Shown one piece after another: positions 17,446 through 25,381 of a DNA stretch of 64,000 nt. Below the pieces are notes generated by a model. It did not search any database and was not told the DNA's origin. It saw only the letters and a list, made by a program, of their open reading frames with translations. Positions within the stretch are counted from its first letter, which is position 1. Every line of letters starts with the position of its first letter. The position numbers and the translations under genes were made by a program. Origin of the DNA: Planctomycetota bacterium. Its GTDB lineage: Bacteria; Planctomycetota; Phycisphaerae; SM23-33. The stretch is from contig JAKJER010000011.1 of the NCBI GenBank assembly GCA_022705325.1, positions 62,001 to 126,000 of the forward strand, given 5' to 3'.

Positions 17446-18723
17446 TCAGTCCAGCCGAAACTTCACCTTCCCGCCGACGATGGTGCAGGCGGCCCGTCCG
17501 CGGAGCTGCCAGCCATGAAAGGGGCAGTTGCGGCTCTTGGAGCGGAAGTCGTGCACGTCGACCGTCCACTCGCGCGACGGGTCGATCACCGTCACGTCGG
17601 CGAGCGATCCCGCCGCCAGCGTCCCCAGCGGGCGGCGGATGCAGCCGGCCGGGCCGGTGGTCATGCGGGCGATGAGGGCCGGGTAGTCCATCAGGCCCGT
17701 ATCCACCAGGGCCTTGATGTACAGCGCCAGGGCGCACTCCAGGGCGATGATGCCGAACGGCGCCAGGGCGAATTCCAGGTCCTTCTCTTCGTTGGAGTGC
17801 GGGGCGTGGTCGGTGGCGAGGCAGTCGATCGTGCCGTCGGCCACTCCCGCCCGCAGGGCCTCCACGTCGGCCGAACTCCGCAGCGGCGGGTTCATCTTGT
17901 AGTTGCTGTCATAGCTCATGCAGGCGGCGTCGGTGAGCAGGAGGTGGTGGGGGGTGGCCTCGGCGGTCACCGGCAGGCCGGCAGCCTTGGCCTGGCGGAT
18001 CATCCCGACGCTGCCCGCGCACGAGACGTGCTGCACGTGGTAGCGCCCCCCCGTCCGCTCCACCAGCTCCAGGTCGCGACGCAGCATGATCTGCTCGCCG
18101 GCCGGCGCGATCCCGCCCAGCCCGAGCCGCACCGCGACCGCGCCGCTGTTCATCACGCCGCCCGCCAGGTCGCCGTCCTGGCAGTGCTGCATGAGCACCG
18201 CGTCGAGCATGCCCGCGTACTGCAGGGCCCGCTGCATGACCGACGAACTGGCCACGCCGTCGCCGTCGTCGCTGAAGGCGACCGCGCCGGCCCCCAGCAT
18301 CTGGGCCATCTCCGACAGTTCCTTGCCCTCGCGGGCCTTGGTGATGCAGCCCACCGGGAGCACCCGGGCCAGGTCCGCCTCGGCCGCCCGCTGCAGGACG
18401 TACTGCACGGCTGTCTCGTTGTCCATCGGCGGGTGCGTGTTGGGCATGGCGCAGACGGTGGTGAACCCGCCGGCCACCGCGGCCGCCGCGGAGGTGGCGA
18501 TCGTCTCCTCCTCCTCGTGTCCGGGCTCGCGGCAGTGCACGTGAACGTCAATCAGCCCCGGACAGGCGATCATGCCGCCCGCGTCGATCACCTCACGCGA
18601 CTTGGCGCCGCCCAGCTTGCCGACGGCTGCGATCTTCCCGTCGGCGATGGCGATGTCCGCGACCCCGTCCATGCCCGAGGCCGGGTCGATCACCCGCGCG
18701 CCGCGTATCAACAGGTCGTTCAT
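17446..18723 (-). CDS. pyrC: Dihydroorotase, class I
   Basis: This 425-residue amidohydrolase interconverts carbamoyl-aspartate and dihydroorotate in pyrimidine synthesis. The motif DVHVHCREPG holds the metal-binding His pair, AMPNT follows, AFSDDGDGV is present, and ATDHAPH carries the catalytic Asp block. The C-terminus has the usual GTLAAGSLADVTVIDP segment. Length and motif order are typical of the class I (PyrC/AllB-like) group rather than the shorter E. coli type. No other pyr gene is adjacent. Confidence 0.96.
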   Translation of the reverse strand: MNDLLIRGARVIDPASGMDGVADIAIADGKIAAVGKLGGAKSREVIDAGGMIACPGLIDVHVHCREPGHEEEETIATSAAAAVAGGFTTVCAMPNTHPPMDNETAVQYVLQRAAEADLARVLPVGCITKAREGKELSEMAQMLGAGAVAFSDDGDGVASSSVMQRALQYAGMLDAVLMQHCQDGDLAGGVMNSGAVAVRLGLGGIAPAGEQIMLRRDLELVERTGGRYHVQHVSCAGSVGMIRQAKAAGLPVTAEATPHHLLLTDAACMSYDSNYKMNPPLRSSADVEALRAGVADGTIDCLATDHAPHSNEEKDLEFALAPFGIIALECALALYIKALVDTGLMDYPALIARMTTGPAGCIRRPLGTLAAGSLADVTVIDPSREWTVDVHDFRSKSRNCPFHGWQLRGRAACTIVGGKVKFRLD

Positions 18724-18912
18724 GTGTGCGTTCTCTTTCGTGCGAGTTGGACCAGCAGACCGCAGGCAGTGTACCGCGGACGGGGGAGAAAATCAAAGCC
18801 CGCGGCGGGGATTCCATGGGGGATTGCCGGAGAATATCGCAGGCGTGTGGAGTCTTCGACAGGCGGTGCGTGGAACGTGCGTGGGCGGGGCGGGGGCGTT
18901 GGCGGCTCGCTC

Positions 18913-19494
18913 TTACCGCTCGGTCTGGAGCAGGAAGGGCGAGATGTCCGGGAAGACGGCGCCGGGGGAGCGGCTGTTGCGGACCAGATCGCTGTGGTAG
19001 TAAACGTGCCCGGGCGAGATGCCGAAGCGGTATTGCAGTTCGCGGACCAGGCCCACCAGGGCCACGTACTGGGGCCTGCCGGGGGGAGTGGAGGAGAAGT
19101 CGCCCAGGACGCAGATGCCGACGCTGATGGCGTTGAAGTCATAACCGGGCACGTTGATGTGGCTGCCCTCGGTCTGGCTCTTCCACAACTCGGTCGCCCC
19201 GACGTAGCAGTGGCCCTTCTCGTCGGGCGGGTGGACGATGAAGTGGCAGCGCTGGGGCAGGGAGGACTGTCCCGCCGAGGCATGGATGACCAGGTTACGC
19301 CACTTGAGGGGCTGAAGAGCCGTTCGGGTGTCGTAGACGGCCCGTCCGGGAACGTCCTGGGCGTCGGACATGGCGGCCACCGGAGCAGGGACGGGGCGGA
19401 GGGGCGCAGGCGCCACCATCATCAGAATGGCTGCCCCGACAAACATCGAGATGATGAGTGCCGAGATCGTCTTGATCGTCCTTGATCGGGCCAT
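18913..19494 (-). CDS. Membrane-anchored amidase_2/PGRP-fold protein with altered zinc ligand
   Basis: This 193-residue protein has an N-terminal hydrophobic anchor (about residues 8-29). The remainder follows the N-acetylmuramoyl-L-alanine amidase (T7 lysozyme/PGRP) fold: WRNLVIHAS, HFIV, ISVGICVLGDF, and YYHSDL. The segment that should read CPG reads SPG, with Ser176 in place of the third zinc ligand. In animal PGRPs the same Cys-to-Ser change is found in members that bind peptidoglycan without cutting it. The protein may therefore be a binder or regulator, or use a different metal geometry. It lies downstream of rnc on the same strand, about 150 bp away. Confidence 0.75.
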   Translation of the reverse strand: MARSRTIKTISALIISMFVGAAILMMVAPAPLRPVPAPVAAMSDAQDVPGRAVYDTRTALQPLKWRNLVIHASAGQSSLPQRCHFIVHPPDEKGHCYVGATELWKSQTEGSHINVPGYDFNAISVGICVLGDFSSTPPGRPQYVALVGLVRELQYRFGISPGHVYYHSDLVRNSRSPGAVFPDISPFLLQTER

Positions 19495-19590
19495 ATCCAG
19501 CCTTTGTGACTAAGAACGTGTACGCGCTTCCGAAAGCAACTTGACTGCACTCTACGAGTTTTATCGGCAGAACGCAAGAAAGGCTTGGGC

Positions 19591-19607
19591 CGAAAACAGG
19601 GTTTTCG
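19591..19607. other. Small hairpin between rnc and the amidase gene
   Basis: CGAAAAC pairs with GTTTTCG around a 3-nt loop. A T6 run follows on the + strand and an A7 run lies beyond it at about 19630. Read on the - strand, the T7 run comes 15 nt after the rnc stop, ahead of the hairpin. It may end or attenuate rnc transcription, but the order is not canonical. Confidence 0.35.
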
Positions 19608-19647
19608 ACGGTTTTTTGGCGTCTCGGCAAAAAAAGACTTCGCGCGT

Positions 19648-20334
19648 CTAGGTAAGGATACCCAGTTCAACCAGGGCCCGGCGGGCGGCTTCCTGCTCAG
19701 CCTCCTTCTTGTTCATGCCCCAGGCGCTGGGGAAGTGACGCCCGTTGACGGTGACGGCGATCTCGAAGCACTTGCTGTGGTCGGGGCCTTTCTCGTCCAG
19801 CAGGTGGTACTCGGGCGAGCGGCTGCAATGCGACTGCGAGTACTGCTGAAGAATCGACTTGTAGTTGCGGGCGTGCTGGTCGTCGAGCACTTTCTGGATG
19901 CACGGGCGGACGTGCTCGAGCACGAACGTCCGCGCGGCGTCCAGCCCGCCGTCCAGGTAGATCGCGCCGATGATCGCCTCCAGAACGGCCGCCGCGATCG
20001 ACTGCGGCAGGCCCCCGGGGCGCTCCATGCCCTTGCCCATCGACAGCAGGGGCATCAGGTTCAGTTGCTGGGCGATGATCGCACAGGTCTGCCGCGAAAC
20101 GACCGACGACTTGATCTTGGTCATCTCGCCTTCCAGAAGCTCTCTCTGGCTGGTGAACAGTTCGTCGCACACCACCAGGCCGAGCACCGCGTCGCCCAGA
20201 AACTCCATGCGCTCGTTGCTGTCCAGACGGGTGGGCGCCACCGACGCGTGGGTCAGGGCCTGGGCGAGCAGGGAGGGGTTGCCAAACTGGTAGCCGATGA
20301 CGTCCTGGCACTGCTGAAGACTCTGCGGGTCCAC
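19648..20334 (-). CDS. rnc: Ribonuclease III
   Basis: This 228-residue enzyme cleaves double-stranded RNA during rRNA maturation and decay. The catalytic domain carries NERMEFLGDAVLGLV and the second acidic block EAIIGAIYLDGG. A dsRNA-binding domain follows from about residue 155, ending in NKKEAEQEAARRALVELG. The open frame has no ATG near the domain start. The GTG at 20334 has GAGGA 10 nt upstream and gives a normal N-terminus, so I use it. It is divergent from def. All catalytic acids appear present. Confidence 0.96.
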   Translation of the reverse strand: MDPQSLQQCQDVIGYQFGNPSLLAQALTHASVAPTRLDSNERMEFLGDAVLGLVVCDELFTSQRELLEGEMTKIKSSVVSRQTCAIIAQQLNLMPLLSMGKGMERPGGLPQSIAAAVLEAIIGAIYLDGGLDAARTFVLEHVRPCIQKVLDDQHARNYKSILQQYSQSHCSRSPEYHLLDEKGPDHSKCFEIAVTVNGRHFPSAWGMNKKEAEQEAARRALVELGILT

Positions 20335-20580
20335 GTGTACCAATTCCTCGCGGGGCCGACGGCGAAAACGGTCGTGGCGGGACCTTCCAGCCAGGGCGGC
20401 TTTCGCCGGCGGCTCACAGCCGATGGCATTATAAGACCTGTTTGTCCCCAAGGTCAACCCGCCGCATGACTTATATGGACAGCCGACTCGACGCCCCCGC
20501 AAATCGCCGGACCCGACGAGACCTGCTCTTCGTACTACTCGTATTGAAGTCGTTTCCCCCAGCCGATACGATAGACGGAA

Positions 20581-21123
20581 ATGAGCGACAACAAGACAAT
20601 CAAGGGCCTGGACCTGGCGGCCCTGCGGATCATCCACTATCCCGATCCGCGGTTGAGCGAGATGGCCACGCCGGTGGAGCAGTTCGGCCCGGAACTGGCG
20701 GCCCTGGCCGACCGGATGTTCGAGCTGATGTTCGAGGCCCGCGGGGTGGGGCTGGCGGCGCCGCAGGTGGGCCTGACGATCCGGTTGTTCGTATGCTCGC
20801 CGACCTTCGACCCCGCCGACCGCCACGTCTACGTGAACCCGCGGCTGATCGAGGTGGACGGCAAGCAGGAGTCGGAGGAAGGCTGCCTGAGCCTGCCGGG
20901 GGTCTCCTGCAAGGTCAAGCGGTACCTGTCGGCGACGGTGGAGGCCTGTGACCTGGAGGGCAACGTCTTCCAGGAGAGCGCCACGGAACTGCAGGCGCGG
21001 ATCTACCAGCACGAGATCGACCACCTGGACGGGACTCTGCTGATCAACCGGATGGGCACCGTGGCCCGTATGGCCAACCGCAAGGCCATCCGGGAGATGG
21101 AGGAGGAGTTCCAGTTGAAGTAG
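20581..21123 (+). CDS. def: Peptide deformylase
   Basis: This 180-residue metalloenzyme removes the formyl group from new N-terminal Met. All three family motifs are present: GVGLAAPQVG, EEGCLS (Cys102) and QHEIDH (His144, His148), which together bind the metal. Length is typical. The gene is followed after 100 bp by the signal peptidase gene on the same strand, so two N-terminal processing enzymes may be cotranscribed. Confidence 0.98.
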   Translation: MSDNKTIKGLDLAALRIIHYPDPRLSEMATPVEQFGPELAALADRMFELMFEARGVGLAAPQVGLTIRLFVCSPTFDPADRHVYVNPRLIEVDGKQESEEGCLSLPGVSCKVKRYLSATVEACDLEGNVFQESATELQARIYQHEIDHLDGTLLINRMGTVARMANRKAIREMEEEFQLK

Positions 21124-21130
21124 CGCCCCG

Positions 21131-21152
21131 CGAGGCCCCGCCTCGGGCCTCG
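21131..21152 (+). terminator. GC-rich hairpin after def
   Basis: CGAGGCCC and GGGCCTCG form a perfect 8-bp stem with a 6-nt loop, 8 bp after the def stop codon. No T run follows, so it may be an attenuator or a processing site rather than a full terminator. Confidence 0.35.
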
Positions 21153-21225
21153 GGTCCGCGAGGTGCACAAAAATCGCCCACCCTATTGGCGTACGACCCG
21201 CGGGCGAGTATCCTACATCCCCTGT

Positions 21226-23058
21226 ATGACTGCCAAGCCGAGCAACACTGAGCAAGAACTGGTTTCGATTCGCGACACCGTCGAGTCGATCTGGATCGCC
21301 ATCGTCCTGGCCTTCGTCCTGCGGGCGTTCATGATCGAGGCGTTCGTCATCCCCACCGGATCGATGGCCCCCAGGCTGATGGGCGAGCACTGGGACCTGA
21401 CCTGCCCGAGTTGCGGATCCGACTATGCGTTCGGCGCCGCCAAGGACGCCCCCTACGGGCGCGGGGACAAGCAGAGCCCCGCCGGGACGCGATGCCCCAA
21501 CTGCGGCAGCACCGAGGCGGGTTCGGACTACATCAACGGCGGCGACCGCGTCCTCGTGCTCAAGTACCTCTACCAGTTCCGCCAGCCCGAGCCCTGGGAC
21601 GTGGTGGTCTTCAAGAACCCCCAGAACAACCGCGAGAACTACATCAAGCGGCTGATCGGCCTGCCGGGCGAGACCATCGAGATCGTTCACGGCGACGTCT
21701 TCTTCAAGCCCGCCCCCGACGCCGCCTGGCAGATTCGCCGCAAGCCCGCCCTGGCCCAGCAGGCCATGTGGCAGGTCGTGTTCGACAACGACTACCGCCC
21801 GGGTCAGAAGTGGCAGGAGCGGGGCGCGCCCCCACGGTGGCAGGCCCCGCCCGAGCAGTGGGACCAGCGACAGGGCGGGCGGGTGTTTGTCGTTCGCGAC
21901 GGCGGGAGACAGGCCCAGCTCGAGTTCCAGGCCGACCGACGGGACTTCCTGCCCCTCTACGGCTACAACTCTCTCACCCTGGAAAGCGGCTCGATGGACC
22001 AGGGCGCCGACATCTGCACCGACCTGAACCTCTCGACCGTGATCATCCCCGCCGCCGCCGACAGCGGCGTAAAGCTGATGCTGACCAGCTTCGACCACGA
22101 GTTCACCGCCCTGGTGCAGGCCGATGGGACGGTCGTGCTCAGCCACCGCCTGGGCGAAGGCCAGGAGGAGGAATGGGGACGAACCCGCCTGGAACCCCTG
22201 CCGCTGGGGCAGGGCACGCGGGTGGCCCTGACGCACGTGGATTTCCGCGCTGCCGTCTGGGTCAACGGCAAGGCGGTGCTTGAAAGCACCGACGCCCAGT
22301 ACGCTCCCGACATCGACGCCCTCCGCCAGCGGATGATCGAGGCGGGACTCCACCGCCCGTTCGGGTGGTTGCGGGAACTGCCTTCCGCCGAGGCGGTCAA
22401 GGACTGGCTGTTGCGGCTGGACCCGGTGCTGGTGCGGCACTGGACGGCGTCGGCCCTGCCGCAGGAGATCGCCGAGGCGTCGGCCAACGACCCGCGGGTG
22501 CTCCGGATGTGGCTGAGAGAGAGTTCCCCGCGAACGATCATCGGCGTGTTGAGCCGGTCGGAGTATTCGTCGCAGGCGCGAACGATCGTGCCGGCCCCGC
22601 GGGTGCGGATCGCCGCCCAGGGCGAGGGCCTGCAACTGCACCACCTCAAGCTGATGCGCGACGTATACTACACCAGCCCGATCCTCTCGTCGGAGTCCAA
22701 CGGCCCCGAGGGCCAGTACGCCCAGAAGCTCGGCGTTCAGGCCGGGATGCCCGGGTGGGGGACGACGGGCAATCCCATCCGGCTGGCCCGAAACGAGCGA
22801 GATGCGGACATGGACGAGTTCTTCGTCCTGGGCGACAATAGCCCCCAAAGCCTGGACGGGCGGCTGTGGGTGAAGGCTGCCCCCTCGCTGCGGCTCTACG
22901 ACAACCAGAACAAGCCGCTGTACAATCTGGGCACGGTGCCGCGGTACAATATGATCGGCAAGGCGTTCTTCGTCTACTGGCCCGCGGGGTATCGAATTCC
23001 GGGTCTTCCGGGGTTGGCGGTGATTCCCAATGTGGGCAAGATGCGGCTGATTCGATGA
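21226..23058 (+). CDS. lepB: Signal peptidase I with zinc-ribbon-like and ~375-residue insertions
   Basis: This 610-residue inner-membrane protease cleaves signal peptides from exported proteins. One transmembrane segment (about residues 20-40) precedes the catalytic Ser46 in PTGSMAP. The general base Lys141 lies in YIKRLIGLPGE, and the final family box DEFFVLGDNSPQSLDGR sits at about residue 528. Family members are usually 180-330 residues. Here CPSCG and CPNCG pairs (about residues 59-93) form a probable zinc ribbon between the Ser and Lys boxes. About 375 residues separate the Lys box from the last box, including strands that look like a concanavalin-type beta-sandwich. I chose ATG 21226; no strong ribosome-binding site is visible. 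Core activity is very likely intact. Confidence 0.92.
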   Translation: MTAKPSNTEQELVSIRDTVESIWIAIVLAFVLRAFMIEAFVIPTGSMAPRLMGEHWDLTCPSCGSDYAFGAAKDAPYGRGDKQSPAGTRCPNCGSTEAGSDYINGGDRVLVLKYLYQFRQPEPWDVVVFKNPQNNRENYIKRLIGLPGETIEIVHGDVFFKPAPDAAWQIRRKPALAQQAMWQVVFDNDYRPGQKWQERGAPPRWQAPPEQWDQRQGGRVFVVRDGGRQAQLEFQADRRDFLPLYGYNSLTLESGSMDQGADICTDLNLSTVIIPAAADSGVKLMLTSFDHEFTALVQADGTVVLSHRLGEGQEEEWGRTRLEPLPLGQGTRVALTHVDFRAAVWVNGKAVLESTDAQYAPDIDALRQRMIEAGLHRPFGWLRELPSAEAVKDWLLRLDPVLVRHWTASALPQEIAEASANDPRVLRMWLRESSPRTIIGVLSRSEYSSQARTIVPAPRVRIAAQGEGLQLHHLKLMRDVYYTSPILSSESNGPEGQYAQKLGVQAGMPGWGTTGNPIRLARNERDADMDEFFVLGDNSPQSLDGRLWVKAAPSLRLYDNQNKPLYNLGTVPRYNMIGKAFFVYWPAGYRIPGLPGLAVIPNVGKMRLIR

Positions 23059-23359
23059 CGAAATTGGGCCAACTAATGCCGGTTATCCACAATGGTCTTG
23101 TCGCGACTCTCGCGTTGTGATAAGGCCAGGGCGAGAAGCTGGAACTGGGCTGCGGCGGGTGGGCATTGAGGCCGACTTGGCGCAGCCAAATCTGTAAGAT
23201 ATTTCGTATAAGTAAGTTAAATGGACTTCGACCGGTGTGCATGCGGCGAAGGTTCCACAGATGGAACCCCTAGGCGGGTCAGTAAATCCCCCTAGGGCCA
23301 AAGCGGTTGTGGCAGTTATCCACAACTTGTCCACAGTCGTGCAGTCAGGAATAATCGGA
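23059..23359. other. 300-bp gap with DnaA-box-like sites and AT-rich stretch; candidate oriC
   Basis: Two perfect TTATCCACA sequences (23083-23091 and 23316-23324) match the DnaA-box consensus. TTGTCCACA at 23327-23335 is a one-base variant set exactly one helical turn from the second. An AT-rich tract lies at about 23190-23222, unusual for this genome and suitable as an unwinding element. An inverted repeat GGTTCC/GGAACC sits at 23251-23268, and two CCCCTAGG blocks at 23267 and 23289. No protein gene fits. It could be the replication origin or a DnaA-regulated promoter for lptB. dnaA is not adjacent, which is not unusual in planctomycetes. Confidence 0.5.
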
Positions 23360-24121
23360 ATGATTCTTCTGGAGACCAGCAACCTGGTCAAGCGTTACAG
23401 CGGGCGGGCGGTCGTAGACCACGTCTCGTTCGTTGTCCGCCAGGGCGAGATCGTCGGACTGCTCGGGCGAAACGGTGCGGGCAAGACCACCACGTTCCGC
23501 ATGGTCATCGGAATGGTCACGCCGGACGACGGCGCCGTGACGTTCGACGGGGTGGACATCACCCGCATGCCCATGTACAAGCGGGCCCGCCGGGGCATGG
23601 GCTACCTGTCGCAGGAGCCCAGCATCTTTCAGCGGCTGACCGTCCGCCAGAACGTGATGGCCATCCTGGAGACGATGAAGCTGTCGCGCGCGGTGCGGCG
23701 GGAGCGGTGCGAACAGCTCCTGGACCAGTTCGACCTGCTGCGGCTTCAGGGCCAGCTCGCCCGGACGCTCTCCGGCGGCGAGCGCCGCAAGCTGGAGATC
23801 GCCCGCGCCCTGGTGACCAACCCGACCATGATCCTGCTGGACGAGCCGTTCAGCGGCGTGGACCCCATCGCCGTCGAAGACCTCCAGCGCGAGATCCGCG
23901 GGCTCAAGGACCGCGGCATCAGCATCCTCCTGACCGACCACAACGTCCGCGAGACCCTCACCGTCACCGACCGCTCATACATCATCGACAGCGGAAAAGT
24001 CCTCCGCGAGGGCTCCCCGCGCGAACTCATCAGCGACGAGTTGGTCAAGAAGACCTACCTCGGCCACACCTTCCGCGGCGACGAGTTCGACATGCCGCAC
24101 TTGCAGAACAGCAGCCAGTAG
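23360..24121 (+). CDS. lptB: LPS-export ABC transporter ATP-binding protein
   Basis: This 253-residue ABC ATPase has Walker A GRNGAGKTT, the Q-loop region LSQEPSIFQRLTV characteristic of LptB/YhbG, the signature LSGGERRKLEIARAL, Walker B MILLDEPFSGVDP, and the H-loop TDHNVRETL. LptB powers extraction of lipopolysaccharide from the inner membrane with LptFG, so this supports a diderm envelope. The ATG at 23360 has AGGA upstream. No lptA, lptC, lptF or lptG is adjacent. The specific LptB call rests on the SQEPSIF and VDPIAV segments. Confidence 0.9.
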   Translation: MILLETSNLVKRYSGRAVVDHVSFVVRQGEIVGLLGRNGAGKTTTFRMVIGMVTPDDGAVTFDGVDITRMPMYKRARRGMGYLSQEPSIFQRLTVRQNVMAILETMKLSRAVRRERCEQLLDQFDLLRLQGQLARTLSGGERRKLEIARALVTNPTMILLDEPFSGVDPIAVEDLQREIRGLKDRGISILLTDHNVRETLTVTDRSYIIDSGKVLREGSPRELISDELVKKTYLGHTFRGDEFDMPHLQNSSQ

Positions 24122-24269
24122 CCGGCTTGCCCGCTGAAGCCTCGGCGCAGGCGGGTAGCCCGTAGGCAGCAGTCGGTAAGCCCTCGTGTGTACGTGATCG
24201 CTCGCGGCCGGCCGCCAGGTCCGCATCCCGCACTCCGGACCCCTGGGGCCGGCCCTCCGGGCCGCAAGC

Positions 24270-25268
24270 TTACTGGAGTTCCTCGTTGATCTCCTGGACG
24301 CGTTGATCGATCTCGCTCATCTCGTCGCCGGTGAGTTCCAGGTCGGCCGCCGCGGCGTTCTCGCGGACCTGCTGCGCGTTGCGGGCGCCCACCAGGGCGG
24401 CGGTGATGCCCGGCTGCTGGATCGTCCAGCGGATCACGAGCTGGGCGACAGTCGCCTTGTGCCCGTCGGCGATGGGGCGGAGGCGGTCCAGGAAGGCCAG
24501 CACCTTGCGGCGTTTGTCTTTCTGGAACAGCGGGCGGGAGGCGCGGTGGTCGCTTTGGGGGAACTCGCGGTCCATGGTGACCTTGCCGGTCAGCAGTCCG
24601 CGCTCCAGCGGGCTGTAGACCACCACGCCCACGTTGTGCTCGCGGCACCAGGGCAGCACGTCGGCCTCGATGTCGCGACGCAACATGCTGTAGGGCGGCT
24701 GGGCGCTGGCGAGCTGCGTTACCCGGCTCGCCGCCTCCATGTCCGCCGCGCTCATGTTGCTCACGCCGGCTGCGCGGATCTTGCCCTGGTCTTTCAGCTT
24801 GTCCAGGGCCTCCATCGTCTCTTCCACGTCCGTCTCCGGATCGCGCCAGTGGTACTGGTAGAGGTCGATGTGGTCCGTGCCCAGCCGCCGCAGGCTCTGC
24901 TCGCACTCCCACAGCACGCTCTTCTTGCGCCCGTTGTGGACGATGGTTCGCACGTTGCCCTTGGCGTCTTGCGTCTGCCACGGGTTTCGCCCGTCGGGCG
25001 TGTCCCACCGCAGGCCGAACTTCGTCAGTACCTGCACTTCGCTGCGCCCCACGCGCTCCAACAGCCGGGCGACGATCGTCTCGCTGTGTCCGAAGCCGTA
25101 CACGGCCGCCGTGTCGATGGTCGTCATCCCGCACCGCACAGCCTCCGCCAGCGCGCCCAGCGAGTCCTGGTCGTCCTGCGGGCCCCACATCCACCCGCCG
25201 ATGGCCCACGCGCCGAACGTCACCGCCGATATCTCAACGCTGCTGTGTCCAAGCTGCCTGTATTTCAT
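24270..25268 (-). CDS. Aldo/keto reductase
   Basis: This 332-residue NADPH-dependent TIM-barrel oxidoreductase contains the tetrad in context: Asp and Tyr in IDTAAVYGFGHSE, Lys in VLTKFG, and His in YQYHW. The cofactor-binding SNM and VGARNAQQVREN segments are also present. The protein begins KYRQLGHSSVEISAVTFGAWAIGG, typical of the AKR11/12-like group acting on sugars or small carbonyls. GAGGA lies 7 nt before ATG 25268. It lies downstream of larE on the same strand, with two palindromes between or overlapping them. The substrate is unknown. Confidence 0.93.
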   Translation of the reverse strand: MKYRQLGHSSVEISAVTFGAWAIGGWMWGPQDDQDSLGALAEAVRCGMTTIDTAAVYGFGHSETIVARLLERVGRSEVQVLTKFGLRWDTPDGRNPWQTQDAKGNVRTIVHNGRKKSVLWECEQSLRRLGTDHIDLYQYHWRDPETDVEETMEALDKLKDQGKIRAAGVSNMSAADMEAASRVTQLASAQPPYSMLRRDIEADVLPWCREHNVGVVVYSPLERGLLTGKVTMDREFPQSDHRASRPLFQKDKRRKVLAFLDRLRPIADGHKATVAQLVIRWTIQQPGITAALVGARNAQQVRENAAAADLELTGDEMSEIDQRVQEINEELQ

Positions 25269-25331
25269 GTGGTGGTCCTCTATCGAGATCGCAGGCTCAG
25301 CGAACTGCCCTTGATGCTCAACCCGTTTAGC

Positions 25332-25349
25332 GGCGGAGCTTGCTCCGCC
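25332..25349. repeat. 18-bp palindrome GGCGGAGC/GCTCCGCC
   Basis: Perfect 8-bp arms flank a TT centre between larE and the aldo/keto reductase gene. A sister palindrome lies 60 bp away at 25392-25409. It may be a REP-like element or a transcription-ending hairpin. Confidence 0.6.
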
Positions 25350-25381
25350 CTGTCGTCCGATCGGGCGGGTGCGACGTGTCG

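Noticed and set aside
20335..22848. Extension of the RNase III frame by 800 codons upstream
   Set aside because: The upstream part lies opposite def and lepB and shows no protein features. RNase III begins normally at GTG 20334.
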